From: DASQFQ01 sp963722815
Lineage (GTDB): Bacteria > Actinomycetota > Thermoleophilia > Solirubrobacterales > Solirubrobacteraceae
NCBI GenBank assembly: GCA_963722815.1
Contig: CAVROM010000009.1
Span: 476,027-540,026 of the forward strand
DNA length: 64,000 nt
Direction of reading: 5' to 3'
In this document: positions 1-11,816 of the stretch, one piece after another
Numbering within the stretch: position 1 is the stretch's first letter
Layout of the letters: each line of letters starts with the position of its first letter
Notes under the pieces: generated by a model
Database searches by the model: none
Told to the model about the DNA's origin: nothing
The model's input: only the letters and a program-made list of their open reading frames with translations
Made by a program: the position numbers and the translations under genes

Positions 1-414
1 TACGAGCGCCACCCGGACATGGACGCCGTGGACGGCCACCCGCGGACGGGCATGGCCGAGCTCGAGCGCCAGGGCTTCACGCCCGAGTTCGTGCGCGCGG
101 TCGCCTCGCACGCCGACTTCCTCGGGGTCTCGCGCGACTCCGACATGGAGAAGGCGCTCTACGCCGTCGACGAGCTCTCCGGCTTCATCATGGCCTGCGC
201 CTACGTGCGTCCCCAGGGCATCCACGGGATGACGCCGAAGTCGGTCAAGAAGAAGATGAAGACGCCGGCCTTCGCCGCCGCGATCGACCGCGACGCGCTG
301 CGCTCCGGGGCCGAGGACCTCGGGGTCGACTTCGACGAGCACCTCACGACGGTGATCGCCGCGCTCGAGGCGCACTCCGCCGAGCTGGACCTCGACGGCG
401 CCGAAGCCGCTTGA
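1..414 (+). CDS. HD-superfamily hydrolase, C-terminal part
   Basis: The frame is open from base 1, so the gene begins before the window; about 137 residues are visible. The stretch with HPRTGMAELERQGF, then VRAVASHADFLG, then KALYAVDELSGFI matches the C-terminal half of small HD-domain metal-dependent phosphohydrolase-like proteins, where the ASHAD and DELSGF motifs are typical. The catalytic HD pair should lie upstream and is not seen. The GST gene that follows overlaps its stop: TTG at 411 lies across the TGA at 412-414, suggesting translational coupling. The substrate is unknown, as for most of this family. The family call is fairly secure; the function is not. Confidence 0.7.
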   Translation, partial: YERHPDMDAVDGHPRTGMAELERQGFTPEFVRAVASHADFLGVSRDSDMEKALYAVDELSGFIMACAYVRPQGIHGMTPKSVKKKMKTPAFAAAIDRDALRSGAEDLGVDFDEHLTTVIAALEAHSAELDLDGAEAA

Positions 415-1040
415 TCCTCTACGAGCACCCCTCCTCGGGCAACTGCCTGAAGGCGCGCGTGATGCTCGACCAGGTCGGGGCGAGCTACGAGCGCGTCGAG
501 CTCGACCTGTTCGCGGGCGAGACACGCACGCCCGAGCACTTCGCGCGCAACCCGGACGGCCGGATCCCGGTGCTCGAGCTCGACGACGGCACCTACCTCG
601 CCGAGTCCGGCGCGATCCTCCTCTACCTGGCCGAGGGCACCGAGTACCTGCCCGCCGAGCCCGTCGAGCGCGCCCGCGTGCACGCGTGGATGTTCCTCGA
701 GCAGAACCAGATCGAGGCGAACATCGGGGTCGCGCGCTTCCTGGCCCTGAGCGGGCGGGCCTCCGGGGTGCCGGAGGTGTTCGCCGACCGGCAGCGGCGC
801 GGGCGCGAGGCGCTGGCGACGCTCGAGCGCGGCCTCGCCGGGCACGACTTCGTGCTGGGCTCGACGTACACCGTCGCCGACCTGGCGCTCTACGGCTACG
901 TCCACGTCGCCGACGACGCCGGGTGCCCGCTGGACGAGCACCCGGGCGTCGCGAGCTGGGTGCGGCGGGTGGCGGCCCTCCCCGGATTCGAGGAGGGCCT
1001 CACCCCCATGCCCGCTCACGCGAGCAGCCGCACCCTCTAG
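411..1040 (+). CDS. Glutathione S-transferase family protein
   Basis: A 209-residue protein with the two-domain GST layout. The thioredoxin-like N-terminal domain (about 1-78) has ILYEHPSSGNCLKARVMLD, NPDGRIPVLELDDGTYLAESGAILLYLA, including the cis-Pro VPVLE-type turn and the ES of the gamma-glutamyl binding site. The all-helical C-terminal domain (about 85-200) has VADLALYGYVHVADDAG. The TTG start overlaps the upstream stop and places the first beta strand exactly at residue 2. The reaction is probably thiol transfer or glutathione/mycothiol-dependent chemistry. Actinobacteria often lack glutathione, so the true thiol is uncertain. The TAG stop at 1038-1040 doubles as the start of a -10-like TAGGCT for the next gene. 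Confidence 0.85.
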   Translation: MILYEHPSSGNCLKARVMLDQVGASYERVELDLFAGETRTPEHFARNPDGRIPVLELDDGTYLAESGAILLYLAEGTEYLPAEPVERARVHAWMFLEQNQIEANIGVARFLALSGRASGVPEVFADRQRRGREALATLERGLAGHDFVLGSTYTVADLALYGYVHVADDAGCPLDEHPGVASWVRRVAALPGFEEGLTPMPAHASSRTL

Positions 1041-1043
1041 GCT
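1038..1043 (+). promoter_or_regulatory. -10-like TAGGCT placed for a near-leaderless start at 1053
   Basis: TAGGCT lies 9 nt before the ATG at 1053 and its first three bases are the stop codon of the GST gene. The same TAnnnT-N6-10-start arrangement recurs before many genes here. No clear -35 is seen. Confidence 0.4.
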
Positions 1044-1052
1044 CACGCGCCC

Positions 1053-2156
1053 ATGGCGGACGACCTCAAGATCATCGTGCTGGAAGGCGACGAGACGGGC
1101 CAGGAGCTGCTCGAGCAGGCGATCCGGGTGCTCGAGCCCGACGTGACCGGCGTGGATGCCGAGCTCGTCCACTACGAGCTGTCGCTGGACAACCGCCGCA
1201 AGACCGGCAACGCCGTCGTCGAGGAGGCCGCGGAGGCCATGCGCGAGGCCGGCTTCGGGCTCAAGGCGGCGACGGTCACGCCCGAGGGCAAGGACGACGT
1301 CGGCTCCCCCAACCGCATCCTGCGCGAGGCGGTCGACGGCAAGGTGATCATCCGCACCGGCCGGCGGATCCCGGGCGTGGTCGGGCCGGTCAGCGGCGTG
1401 CACTTCCCGATCTCCGTCGTGCGGATGGCGGTCGAGGACGCCTACGGCGCCAAGCAGTGGCGCGAGGGCGACGAGGGCGCCGACGACGAGGTCGCGTACC
1501 GGACCGAGAAGATCACGCGCTCCACCTGCCGGGCCGTGGCCGAGTACGCCTTCCGGACCGCCGAGCGGACCTCCGCCGTCGTCTACGGCGGCCCGAAGTG
1601 GACGGTCTCCCCCGTGTACGAGGGCATGCTGAAGGAGGAGCTCGACGCGGCGGCGGCGCGGCATCCGGACGTCGAGTACCGGCCGGTGCTGATCGACGCG
1701 ACGTACGCGGGGCTGATCTCGGGCGCCGCGGAGACGCCGTTGGTGATCCCCGCGCTGAACCGCGACGGCGATTGCCTCAGCGATCTCGTGCTGCCGATGT
1801 TCGGCTCGATCGCGGGCGCCGAGTCGGTGCTGCTGGCGTTCGACGACGACCATGAGATCGACGTCGCGATGGCCGAGGCGCCGCATGGCACGGCGCCGTC
1901 GCTGCTGGGCAAGAACCTGGCCAACCCGATGGCGATGATCCTCGCCTGCGCGGCGCTGATGTCGTACGCGGGGGCGGCCGGGGTGCGCGGCGCCGAGCGC
2001 GCCTCGCGGGCGATCTACGAGGGCGTGCTGGAGACGATCGCCGGCGGCGTGAAGACGATCGACCTGGGCGGGCATGCGACCACGAGCGAGTTCACCGACG
2101 CCGTGATCGAGAAGGTCCGCACCAAGGTCGACATCTGGGCCTCACTCGGCTCCTAG
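1053..2156 (+). CDS. Isocitrate/isopropylmalate dehydrogenase-family protein
   Basis: A 367-residue member of the beta-decarboxylating dehydrogenase fold (isocitrate, isopropylmalate and tartrate dehydrogenases). Visible motifs are the N-terminal LEGDETGQELL, the substrate/metal region with IDATYAGLI, and the NADP/NAD region with AEAPHGTAPSLLGKNLANPMAMILACAALM. The Asp/Glu metal ligands appear conserved. A separate canonical leuB lies at 19770-20831, so this paralogue more likely acts on isocitrate or another 2-hydroxyacid; I cannot tell which. NAD(P)-dependent oxidative decarboxylation with Mg/Mn is the family reaction. The ATG follows TAGGCT by 9 nt, suggesting a near-leaderless transcript. 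It converges on and overlaps the thioesterase gene by 15 nt. Confidence 0.85.
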   Translation: MADDLKIIVLEGDETGQELLEQAIRVLEPDVTGVDAELVHYELSLDNRRKTGNAVVEEAAEAMREAGFGLKAATVTPEGKDDVGSPNRILREAVDGKVIIRTGRRIPGVVGPVSGVHFPISVVRMAVEDAYGAKQWREGDEGADDEVAYRTEKITRSTCRAVAEYAFRTAERTSAVVYGGPKWTVSPVYEGMLKEELDAAAARHPDVEYRPVLIDATYAGLISGAAETPLVIPALNRDGDCLSDLVLPMFGSIAGAESVLLAFDDDHEIDVAMAEAPHGTAPSLLGKNLANPMAMILACAALMSYAGAAGVRGAERASRAIYEGVLETIAGGVKTIDLGGHATTSEFTDAVIEKVRTKVDIWASLGS

Positions 2157-2543
2157 CGCCGTTCTCAGCCGGTCCGGGATCGGCGTCTTGGCGTGCTGCT
2201 CGGTGTCGACGAACACGTGGGCGAGCCGGCCTTCCACCAGCAGCTCGCCGTCGCGGCGGATGTGGAGGTCGGTGACCATGCTCGTCGTGCCGAGGTGCGT
2301 GACCTCGATGGCGATGTCGAGCTCGTCGTCGAAGCGCGCGGGCGCCTTGTAGCAGGCGGTGGCCTCGACGACCTGGAGGTCGAGCCCGGCCTCCATCATC
2401 GCCGCGTAGCCGCCGTCCACCTCGCGCCACAGCTCGGTCAGGGCGATGTCGAAGTAGGCGAAGTAGTGGGCGTTGAAGACGACGCCCTGGGGGTCGCACT
2501 CGCCGTAGCGGACCCTGAGCCGGTGGGTGTGCTGGCGGCCGAT
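2142..2543 (-). CDS. Acyl-CoA thioesterase of the 4HBT/YbgC hot-dog family
   Basis: About 133 residues. The N-terminal RVRYGECDPQGVVFNAHYFAYFDIA is the 4-hydroxybenzoyl-CoA thioesterase motif with the catalytic Asp in the CDPQG loop. The hot-dog fold continues to VEGRLAHVFVDTEQHAKTPIPDRLR. The predicted reaction is hydrolysis of short or medium acyl-CoA in the cytosol. The frame has no ATG, GTG or TTG between the in-frame TAG at 2555-2553 and the catalytic motif. An ATC codon at 2543-2541 stands exactly where a start is expected, 6 nt after TAGGGT. Either ATC is used or the base is an ATG miscall. Downstream methionines (from 2420) would remove the active site, so I extend to 2543. Confidence 0.8.
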   Translation of the reverse strand: MGRQHTHRLRVRYGECDPQGVVFNAHYFAYFDIALTELWREVDGGYAAMMEAGLDLQVVEATACYKAPARFDDELDIAIEVTHLGTTSMVTDLHIRRDGELLVEGRLAHVFVDTEQHAKTPIPDRLRTALGAE

Positions 2544-2666
2544 GCGGCGACCCTAGCGACACCACTTTCCGGTGTGCCGCTCTCCGCGCGGGATCCCGGC
2601 GGGCGCCTGCAAGAAGCCTTGCAAACGGGCGGTTCCGTCCGACCCGACTCGTAGCTTCACGAACAC

Positions 2667-2936
2667 ATGTTCCCCCCGACGATCGTCAGTCGCCAGCCCA
2701 AACGCTCGCTCCGCGAGCTGGTGCGGGGCGCCGTTGATTCGGCGCTCGAGTTCGCCACGCTGGGTGAGGCAAACGCGCCCCGGTCCACCACCCCCGGACC
2801 GGTCGCCGCCCCCACGTCCGAGCACCCGCACCGCCGACGTCTCGATCGTCACCAGCGCACGCACCGCCGGCCGGGGACGGTCAGCGCGCGTGCCCAGGTC
2901 TGCCGTACGCCGCTCCCCCGGCGCCAGCGGACCTGA
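2667..2936 (+). CDS. Small hypothetical protein, basic C terminus
   Basis: An 89-residue open frame starting MFPPTIVSRQPKRSLRELVRGAVDSALEFATLGEA, an amphipathic helix-like segment. A proline-rich linker and a basic tail follow (EHPHRRRLDRHQRTHRRPG, then VSARAQVCRTPLPRR). The ATG is preceded by TAGCTT at 2652-2657 with a 9-nt spacing, the same near-leaderless layout as its neighbours, which is the main support. I do not recognise a named family, though I have the impression that HPHRR...RRPG...Q.C.T tails recur in small Thermoleophilia proteins. Function is unknown. Flanking sequence 2556-2651 holds nothing else I recognise. Confidence 0.45.
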   Translation: MFPPTIVSRQPKRSLRELVRGAVDSALEFATLGEANAPRSTTPGPVAAPTSEHPHRRRLDRHQRTHRRPGTVSARAQVCRTPLPRRQRT

Positions 2937-3110
2937 CCGATCCGCCCCCCGGTGCCCGGTCTGGGAGGACGGGCGCGCCGGGAGGGCGGCTACTTGAAGA
3001 AGCTCCATGCATGCGGGCCGCCTCCGGGCGGCTCGCGCGCTTGGGGGCGCGACGAAGCGGCGGAGGGAGGGCACACACACTCCTCTCCATTACCAATTTA
3101 TACCCGGCAG

Positions 3111-3131
3111 GGGGGCTTGTATCAAGCCCCC
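3111..3131 (+). promoter_or_regulatory. Perfect 9-3-9 inverted repeat resembling a rifamycin-associated element
   Basis: Arms GGGGGCTTG (3111-3119) and CAAGCCCCC (3123-3131) are separated by TAT. From memory, the rifamycin-associated element (RAE) upstream of rifamycin-inactivating genes in actinomycetes is a 19-bp inverted repeat with GGGGCTTG and CAAG(G)CCC arms. The match and the nature of the downstream gene suggest rifamycin-responsive control. The repeat covers a possible -35. Confidence 0.6.
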
Positions 3132-3147
3132 GGGTGTGCCTGATAAT
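3117..3147 (+). promoter_or_regulatory. Candidate promoter of the FAD monooxygenase gene
   Basis: TTGTAT at 3117-3122 (inside the inverted repeat) and GATAAT at 3142-3147 are spaced 19 bp. Transcription would start around 3155, about 20 nt before the ATG at 3178, leaving room for the GGGAGGCG ribosome binding site at 3166-3173. Confidence 0.5.
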
Positions 3148-3177
3148 CGCCGCCGCAAGCCAAATGGGAGGCGCAGA

Positions 3178-4701
3178 ATGCACTCAGTGATCATCGCCGG
3201 AGGCGGCCCGACGGGCATGATGTTGGCCGGTGAGCTGGCGCTCGCCGGCGTCGACGTCGCGATCGTCGAGCGGCGAGCCGATCGGGAGCTGCTCGGCTCG
3301 CGCGCCGGCGGTCTGCACGCACGCACGATCGAGGTACTGGACCAGCGCGGGATCGCCGATCGCTTCCTCGCGGAGGGTCAGATCACCCAGACCGCCGGCT
3401 TCGCCGGCGTGAAGCTGGACATCAGCGACTTCCCCACCCGCCACCCCTACGGGCTCGCGCTGTGGCAGAAGCACATCGAGCGCATCCTGGCCGGCTGGGT
3501 CGACGAACTGCCGGTGACGGTCTACCGCGGCCGTGAGGTGACGGGCCTCACGCAGGACGACACCGGCGTCGACGTCGAGCTGGCCGACGGCGCGTCGCTG
3601 CGGGCGGAGTACCTCGTCGGCTGCGACGGGGGCCGCAGCGTCGTCCGCAAAGCCGCCGGCATCGAGTTCCCCGGCTGGGATCCCACAACGAGCAACCTGA
3701 TCGCCGAGGCCGAGATGTCCGAGCAGCCGGAGCTGGGCATCCGCCGCGACGCCGTCGGCATCCACGGCATCGGCCGGGTGGAGTACGAGATCCGCGACGG
3801 CGAGGTCGCCTACGCGGAATCGGGGCCCGTCCGCGTCACGGTGACCGAGGCCGAGGCCGGCGCCACGAGCGAGCCGACCCTGCGCGAGCTCAGCGAAGGG
3901 CTCATCGCCGTCTACGGGACCGACTACGGGATCCACAGCCCCACCTACATCTCCCGGTTCACGGACATGACCCGGCAGGCCGCCGCCTACCGCAAGGGCC
4001 GGGTCCTGCTGGCCGGCGACGCCGCACACGTCCACGCCCCGGACGGCGGGCAGGGCCTCAATACCGGGGTGCAGGACGCGGTGAACCTCGGATGGAAGCT
4101 GGCCCTAGTGGTGAACCGGACGGCCCCGGAGAGCCTCCTGGACACGTACCACGACGAGCGCCACCCGGTCGCCGCCAAGGTGCTTCGCACCACGATGGCC
4201 TCGGTCGCGCTGCGCCGCGCGGACGAGCGCACCAAAGCGCTCCAGGAGACGATGGCGAAACTCCTCGAGATCGACGAGCCACGCATACGCTTCGGCGCGC
4301 TGATGTCCGGGTTGGGGATCCGCTACGACCTCGGTGAGGGTCACCCGCTGCTCGGCCGGCGGATGCCGGATCTCGAGCTCGCCGGCACCGGCGAGCCGCA
4401 GTCGGTCTTCGCGCTCCTGCGCGAGGGGCGGGCGGTGCTGCTCGACCTGGGCGCCACCGCCGGCCTCGACAGCGGGCCGTGGGGCGATCGGGTCAAGACG
4501 GTGCGCGCGCGCTACGAGGGCACGTGGGAGCTGCCGGCCGTCGGCGCGGTCAGCGCGCCCACCGGCATCCTCATCCGGCCCGACGGCCATGTCGCCTGGG
4601 TGGGCGAGGGGGGCGCCGACGGCCTCGAGGACGCGCTGGGCGCCTGGTTCGGGCCGGCAACGCCCTCAACGACGACGAGCCGCCCAGAGGGCGGCTCGTG
4701 A
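3178..4701 (+). CDS. FAD-dependent aromatic monooxygenase, rifampicin monooxygenase (Rox)-like
   Basis: A 507-residue class A flavoprotein hydroxylase. Seen: N-terminal GGGPTGMMLAGELALAG dinucleotide-binding fold; YLVGCDGGRSVVRK (the DG motif near residue 155); GRVLLAGDAAHVHAPDGGQGLNTGVQDAVNLGWKLA (GD motif, FAD ribityl contact, near 280); and a C-terminal thioredoxin-like domain ending in RPDGHVAWVGE. Length and motifs agree with Rox enzymes that inactivate rifampicin with NADPH and oxygen, and with polyketide or phenol hydroxylases. The RAE-like repeat upstream favours Rox. The ATG at 3178 is chosen for its GGGAGGCG ribosome binding site and because it gives the family N terminus; an in-frame extension to 3007 crosses the promoter. 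The final codons lie inside a hairpin that also faces the rrn operon end. Substrate is inferred. Confidence 0.8.
   Translation: MHSVIIAGGGPTGMMLAGELALAGVDVAIVERRADRELLGSRAGGLHARTIEVLDQRGIADRFLAEGQITQTAGFAGVKLDISDFPTRHPYGLALWQKHIERILAGWVDELPVTVYRGREVTGLTQDDTGVDVELADGASLRAEYLVGCDGGRSVVRKAAGIEFPGWDPTTSNLIAEAEMSEQPELGIRRDAVGIHGIGRVEYEIRDGEVAYAESGPVRVTVTEAEAGATSEPTLRELSEGLIAVYGTDYGIHSPTYISRFTDMTRQAAAYRKGRVLLAGDAAHVHAPDGGQGLNTGVQDAVNLGWKLALVVNRTAPESLLDTYHDERHPVAAKVLRTTMASVALRRADERTKALQETMAKLLEIDEPRIRFGALMSGLGIRYDLGEGHPLLGRRMPDLELAGTGEPQSVFALLREGRAVLLDLGATAGLDSGPWGDRVKTVRARYEGTWELPAVGAVSAPTGILIRPDGHVAWVGEGGADGLEDALGAWFGPATPSTTTSRPEGGS
4675..4699. terminator. Bidirectional hairpin between the monooxygenase gene and 5S rRNA
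   Basis: Arms ACGAGCCGCCC (4675-4685) and GGGCGGCTCGT (4689-4699) form an 11-bp perfect stem with a 3-nt loop, 10 nt from the 5S 3' end. It overlaps the last codons and the first base of the stop of the monooxygenase gene. No T-tract follows on either strand, so Rho-independent function is inferred from the stem only. Confidence 0.6.
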
Positions 4702-4709
4702 GTGAAGAA

Positions 4710-4823
4710 CCGGCGGCGACCTACTCTCCCGGGCCCGCGAAGGCCAAGTACCATCGGCGCTGTGGGGCTTAACTGCTCTGTTCGGAATGGGAAGAGGTGT
4801 TTCCCCCACGCCAAAGCCACCGG
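4710..4823 (-). rRNA. rrf: 5S ribosomal RNA
   Basis: On the minus strand the sequence reads from GTGGCTTTGGCGTGGGGGAAAC through CCATTCCGAACAGAGCAGTTAAGCC to GGGAGAGTAGGTCGCCGCC, the conserved 5S loops B, C and 3' stem. It is the last gene of the rrn operon, with a short spacer after 23S. The ends are set by the pairing of the terminal helix (CCGGTGGC with GTCGCCGCCGG) and may be off by a few bases. Confidence 0.95.
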
Positions 4824-4897
4824 AAATTAAGCGAGACCGGTCTCCCGGACCCTCAAAACCACACAGCATGCCAACACCACGGGTATCAAAAATATCC
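4824..4897 (-). other. 23S-5S spacer with pre-23S processing arm
   Basis: The interval 4847-4872 reads, on the minus strand, GGCATGCTGTGTGGTTTTGAGGGTCC in pieces that pair with 8007-8033 in the 16S-23S spacer. Together they form the long stem enclosing pre-23S that RNase III-type enzymes cut. Confidence 0.65.
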
Positions 4898-9758
<4,861 letters not shown>

Positions 9759-10044
9759 ACTGCTCACGTAGAGCTGTCAAAGCGCCACTGCAGGGCTGCT
9801 CGTACACATGGAGCGGGCCCTGGCACCTCGACGGGGTACTGCTTGTACTTCTTGATTTCTCAGGCCGCCTCCGGCACAAGGCCGGCGGCGGATCGAACCT
9901 GGACGCACACAGACGATCGGCCGAAGCCGGCCGTCAGGTGCGCATGCTGTTGAGTTTTCAAAGACCGTCGCGCCTGGCGAAAGAAGGGGATTCCTCCTCG
10001 TCGCGCTTGCCGGGCAGCCCGGAGGCTCCCAGCGCGGGCAGCGG
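9759..10044 (-). other. 16S rRNA leader
   Basis: This untranslated leader precedes 16S. It contains the processing arm 9942-9966 (minus strand GGTCTTTGAAAACTC then AACAGCATGC) that pairs with 8064-8088 in the spacer. I see no gene in it. Confidence 0.7.
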
Positions 10045-10074
10045 AGTATAGCGCGCCTCCCCCGGTCTTACCAA
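10045..10074 (-). promoter_or_regulatory. rrn promoter
   Basis: On the minus strand TTGGTA (10074-10069) and TATACT (10050-10045) are spaced 18 bp. It is the closest match to a housekeeping promoter in the window and stands upstream of the 16S leader. The -35 lies in GGGGCTTGGTAAG, which shares a half-site (GGGGCTTG) with the inverted repeat upstream of the monooxygenase gene. Confidence 0.65.
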
Positions 10075-10114
10075 GCCCCTGAGTGGCCGCCACTTCCGCA
10101 GCAGGCGGCGCAAT

Positions 10115-10560
10115 CTAGCAGGGTCGGCGGGGACTCGTGATCTGGACGTGGACCGACCGATCCCGCGGCCGGTCGTCGAAATCGATCAGGACGATCTGCT
10201 GCCAGGTGCCGAGCACGAGGCTCCCTCGCACCAGCGGGAATCGAGAGCGACGGGCCGAGCAGCGACGCGCGCAGGTGCGCGTGTGCGTTGTCGTCGTGGT
10301 TGCGCGTGTTGTGGGCGTAGTCGCCGCCTCCGGGCCGCGCGCGCGGGACCAGCCGCTCGACCGCCTCCTGCAGGTCCTGGACCCCGCCGGGCTCGTACTC
10401 CATCGTCGTGATCGCGGCCGTGGAGCCGGTCACGAACACGGTCACCACGCCGTCGCTGACCTCGGTCGCCGCGCAGCGCGCGCTCGATCCCGGCGGAGAG
10501 GTCGATGATCTGGCCCTCGCCCTCGGTCTGCAGCCGCAGCAGCGCGGTGTGGACCGCCAT
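10115..10560 (-). CDS. yjbQ: YjbQ/UPF0047 family protein (two apparent frameshifts)
   Basis: Three frames together encode one YjbQ-type protein of about 147 residues: MAVHTALLRLQTEGEGQIIDLSAGIERAL, then VTVFVTGSTAAITTMEYEPGGVQDLQEAVERL...DYAHNTRNHDDNAHAHLRASLLGPSLSIP, then GSLVLGTWQQIVLIDFDDRPR. The His-rich segment with NHDDNAHAHL is the conserved active-site region of the UPF0047 family, linked in some bacteria to thiamine-phosphate synthase-like activity. Each break (near 10465 and near 10247) is repaired by removing one base. The ATG overlaps the tyrS stop (ATGA at 10560). The breaks are probably sequence errors, since all conserved blocks remain. Physiological role is unclear. Confidence 0.8.
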
Positions 10561-11739
10561 CAGCCGGCGGGGACGAGGCGGAAGAAGCGGCGCTTGCCGA
10601 TCTGGAGGACCCGGCCGGCGAGCTCGTCGGTGGCGAAGTCCAGCTCGGAGATCGGGACGCTGTCGAGCCGGACGCCGCCCTGGCCGACGGTGCGGCGCAC
10701 GTCGGAGCGCGACATGCCGAGCTCGTCGCCCAGCAGCTCCGGGAGGTGGACGGTCGGGGTGGCCGGGAGCTGGAGCGTCGGGATGTCGTCCGGCACCTCG
10801 CGCGCGACGTGCACGCGGTCGAAGTGCGCCTCGGCGCTCGCGGCCGCCTCCGGTCCGTGGTACCGGGTCACGAGCGCGCGCGCGAGTGCGCGCTTCTGGT
10901 CGCGCGGCGACTCGCCCTCCGGCGGCGTGGAGCCGAGCAGCAGGTCGTACCAGCTCGGCATCGCCGCGTCGGGGATCGACAGCACCTTGCCGAACATCTC
11001 GTCCGGCGGGTCGGTGACGCCGACGTGGTTGCCGACCGACTTCGACATCTTCTCGACGCCGTCCGTGCCGACCAGCAGCGGCACGGTCAGCACCACCTGC
11101 TGCGGCTGGCCGTAGGCGGACTGGATCGCCCGCCCCATCAGCAGGTTGAAGGTCTGGTCGGTGCCGCCGAGCTCGACGTCGGCGCGCACCGCCACCGAGT
11201 CGTAGCCCTGGAGCACCGGGTAGAGCAGCTCGAGCAGCGAGATCGGCTGGTGGGCGGCGAAGCGCTTGGCGAAGTCGTCGCGCTCGAGCAGCTGCGCCAC
11301 GGTGGCGTGGCGGATGAGGCCGAACAGCGACTCCATGCTCATGTCCAGCCACTCGGAGTTGTGGCGGATCTCCAGCCGCTCGTCGGTGCGCAGCACGTGC
11401 GCCGCCTGGTCCACGTACGTGCGCGCGTTGGCGTCGATCTCCTCGCCGGAAAGCACCGGCCGGGTCGCCGAGCGGCCGCTCGGATCCCCCACGCGCGCGG
11501 TGTAGTCGCCGATGATCAGCACGACGGTGTGGCCGAGGTCCTGGAACTCGCGCAGCTTCTGGAGCACGACCGTGTGGCCGAGGTGGACGTCGGCGGCGGT
11601 CGGGTCGAGGCCGAGCTTCGCCCGCAGCGGCCGGCCTTCGGCCAGACGCTTCTCCAGCGCGCCGCTGTGGGAGGCAATCCACCGCGTTACGAGCGAGATG
11701 GGCCGCCGTGCGGGCGGCCTCGGGAGCGGTTTCTGCCAT
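10560..11739 (-). CDS. tyrS: Tyrosyl-tRNA synthetase (one apparent frameshift)
   Basis: Class I aminoacyl-tRNA synthetase that charges tRNA-Tyr. The N-terminal part (MAETAPEAARTAAHLARNAVDCLP) and the remainder (SGALEKRLAEG...LGLDPTAADVHLGHTVVLQKLREFQDLGHTV) are in different frames, with a one-base break near 11680. The HIGH-type motif appears as HLGH and the KMSKS motif as VEKMSKSVGNHVG. GGTDQTFNLLMGR binds tyrosine/ATP. The S4-like RNA-binding tail is at the C terminus (LPELLGDELGMSRSDVRRTVGQGGVRLDSVPI). The corrected length of about 390 residues is normal. An essential gene should not be broken, so I read the frameshift as an error. ATG at 11739 lies 8 nt from TAGCAT, and yjbQ is coupled downstream. 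Confidence 0.9.
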
Positions 11740-11747
11740 CCGCGCCA

Positions 11748-11757
11748 ATGCTAGAGT
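11748..11757. promoter_or_regulatory. Overlapping divergent -10 elements
   Basis: The 10 bp ATGCTAGAGT carry TAGCAT on the minus strand (towards tyrS, 8 nt before its ATG) and TAGAGT on the plus strand (towards the penicillin-binding protein), sharing the central CTA. Only one polymerase could occupy the site at a time. No clear -35 on either side. Confidence 0.4.
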
Positions 11758-11816
11758 GGCCGCCCGGCCGCAGGCGAGCGCGTGAGGGGGAACTCGCGGC
11801 CCTGCCGCCCCCTCGT

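Noticed and set aside
2553..3080. Minus-strand open frame of 175 codons upstream of the thioesterase
   Set aside because: No family similarity, low-complexity composition, and it overlaps the better-supported plus-strand small gene.
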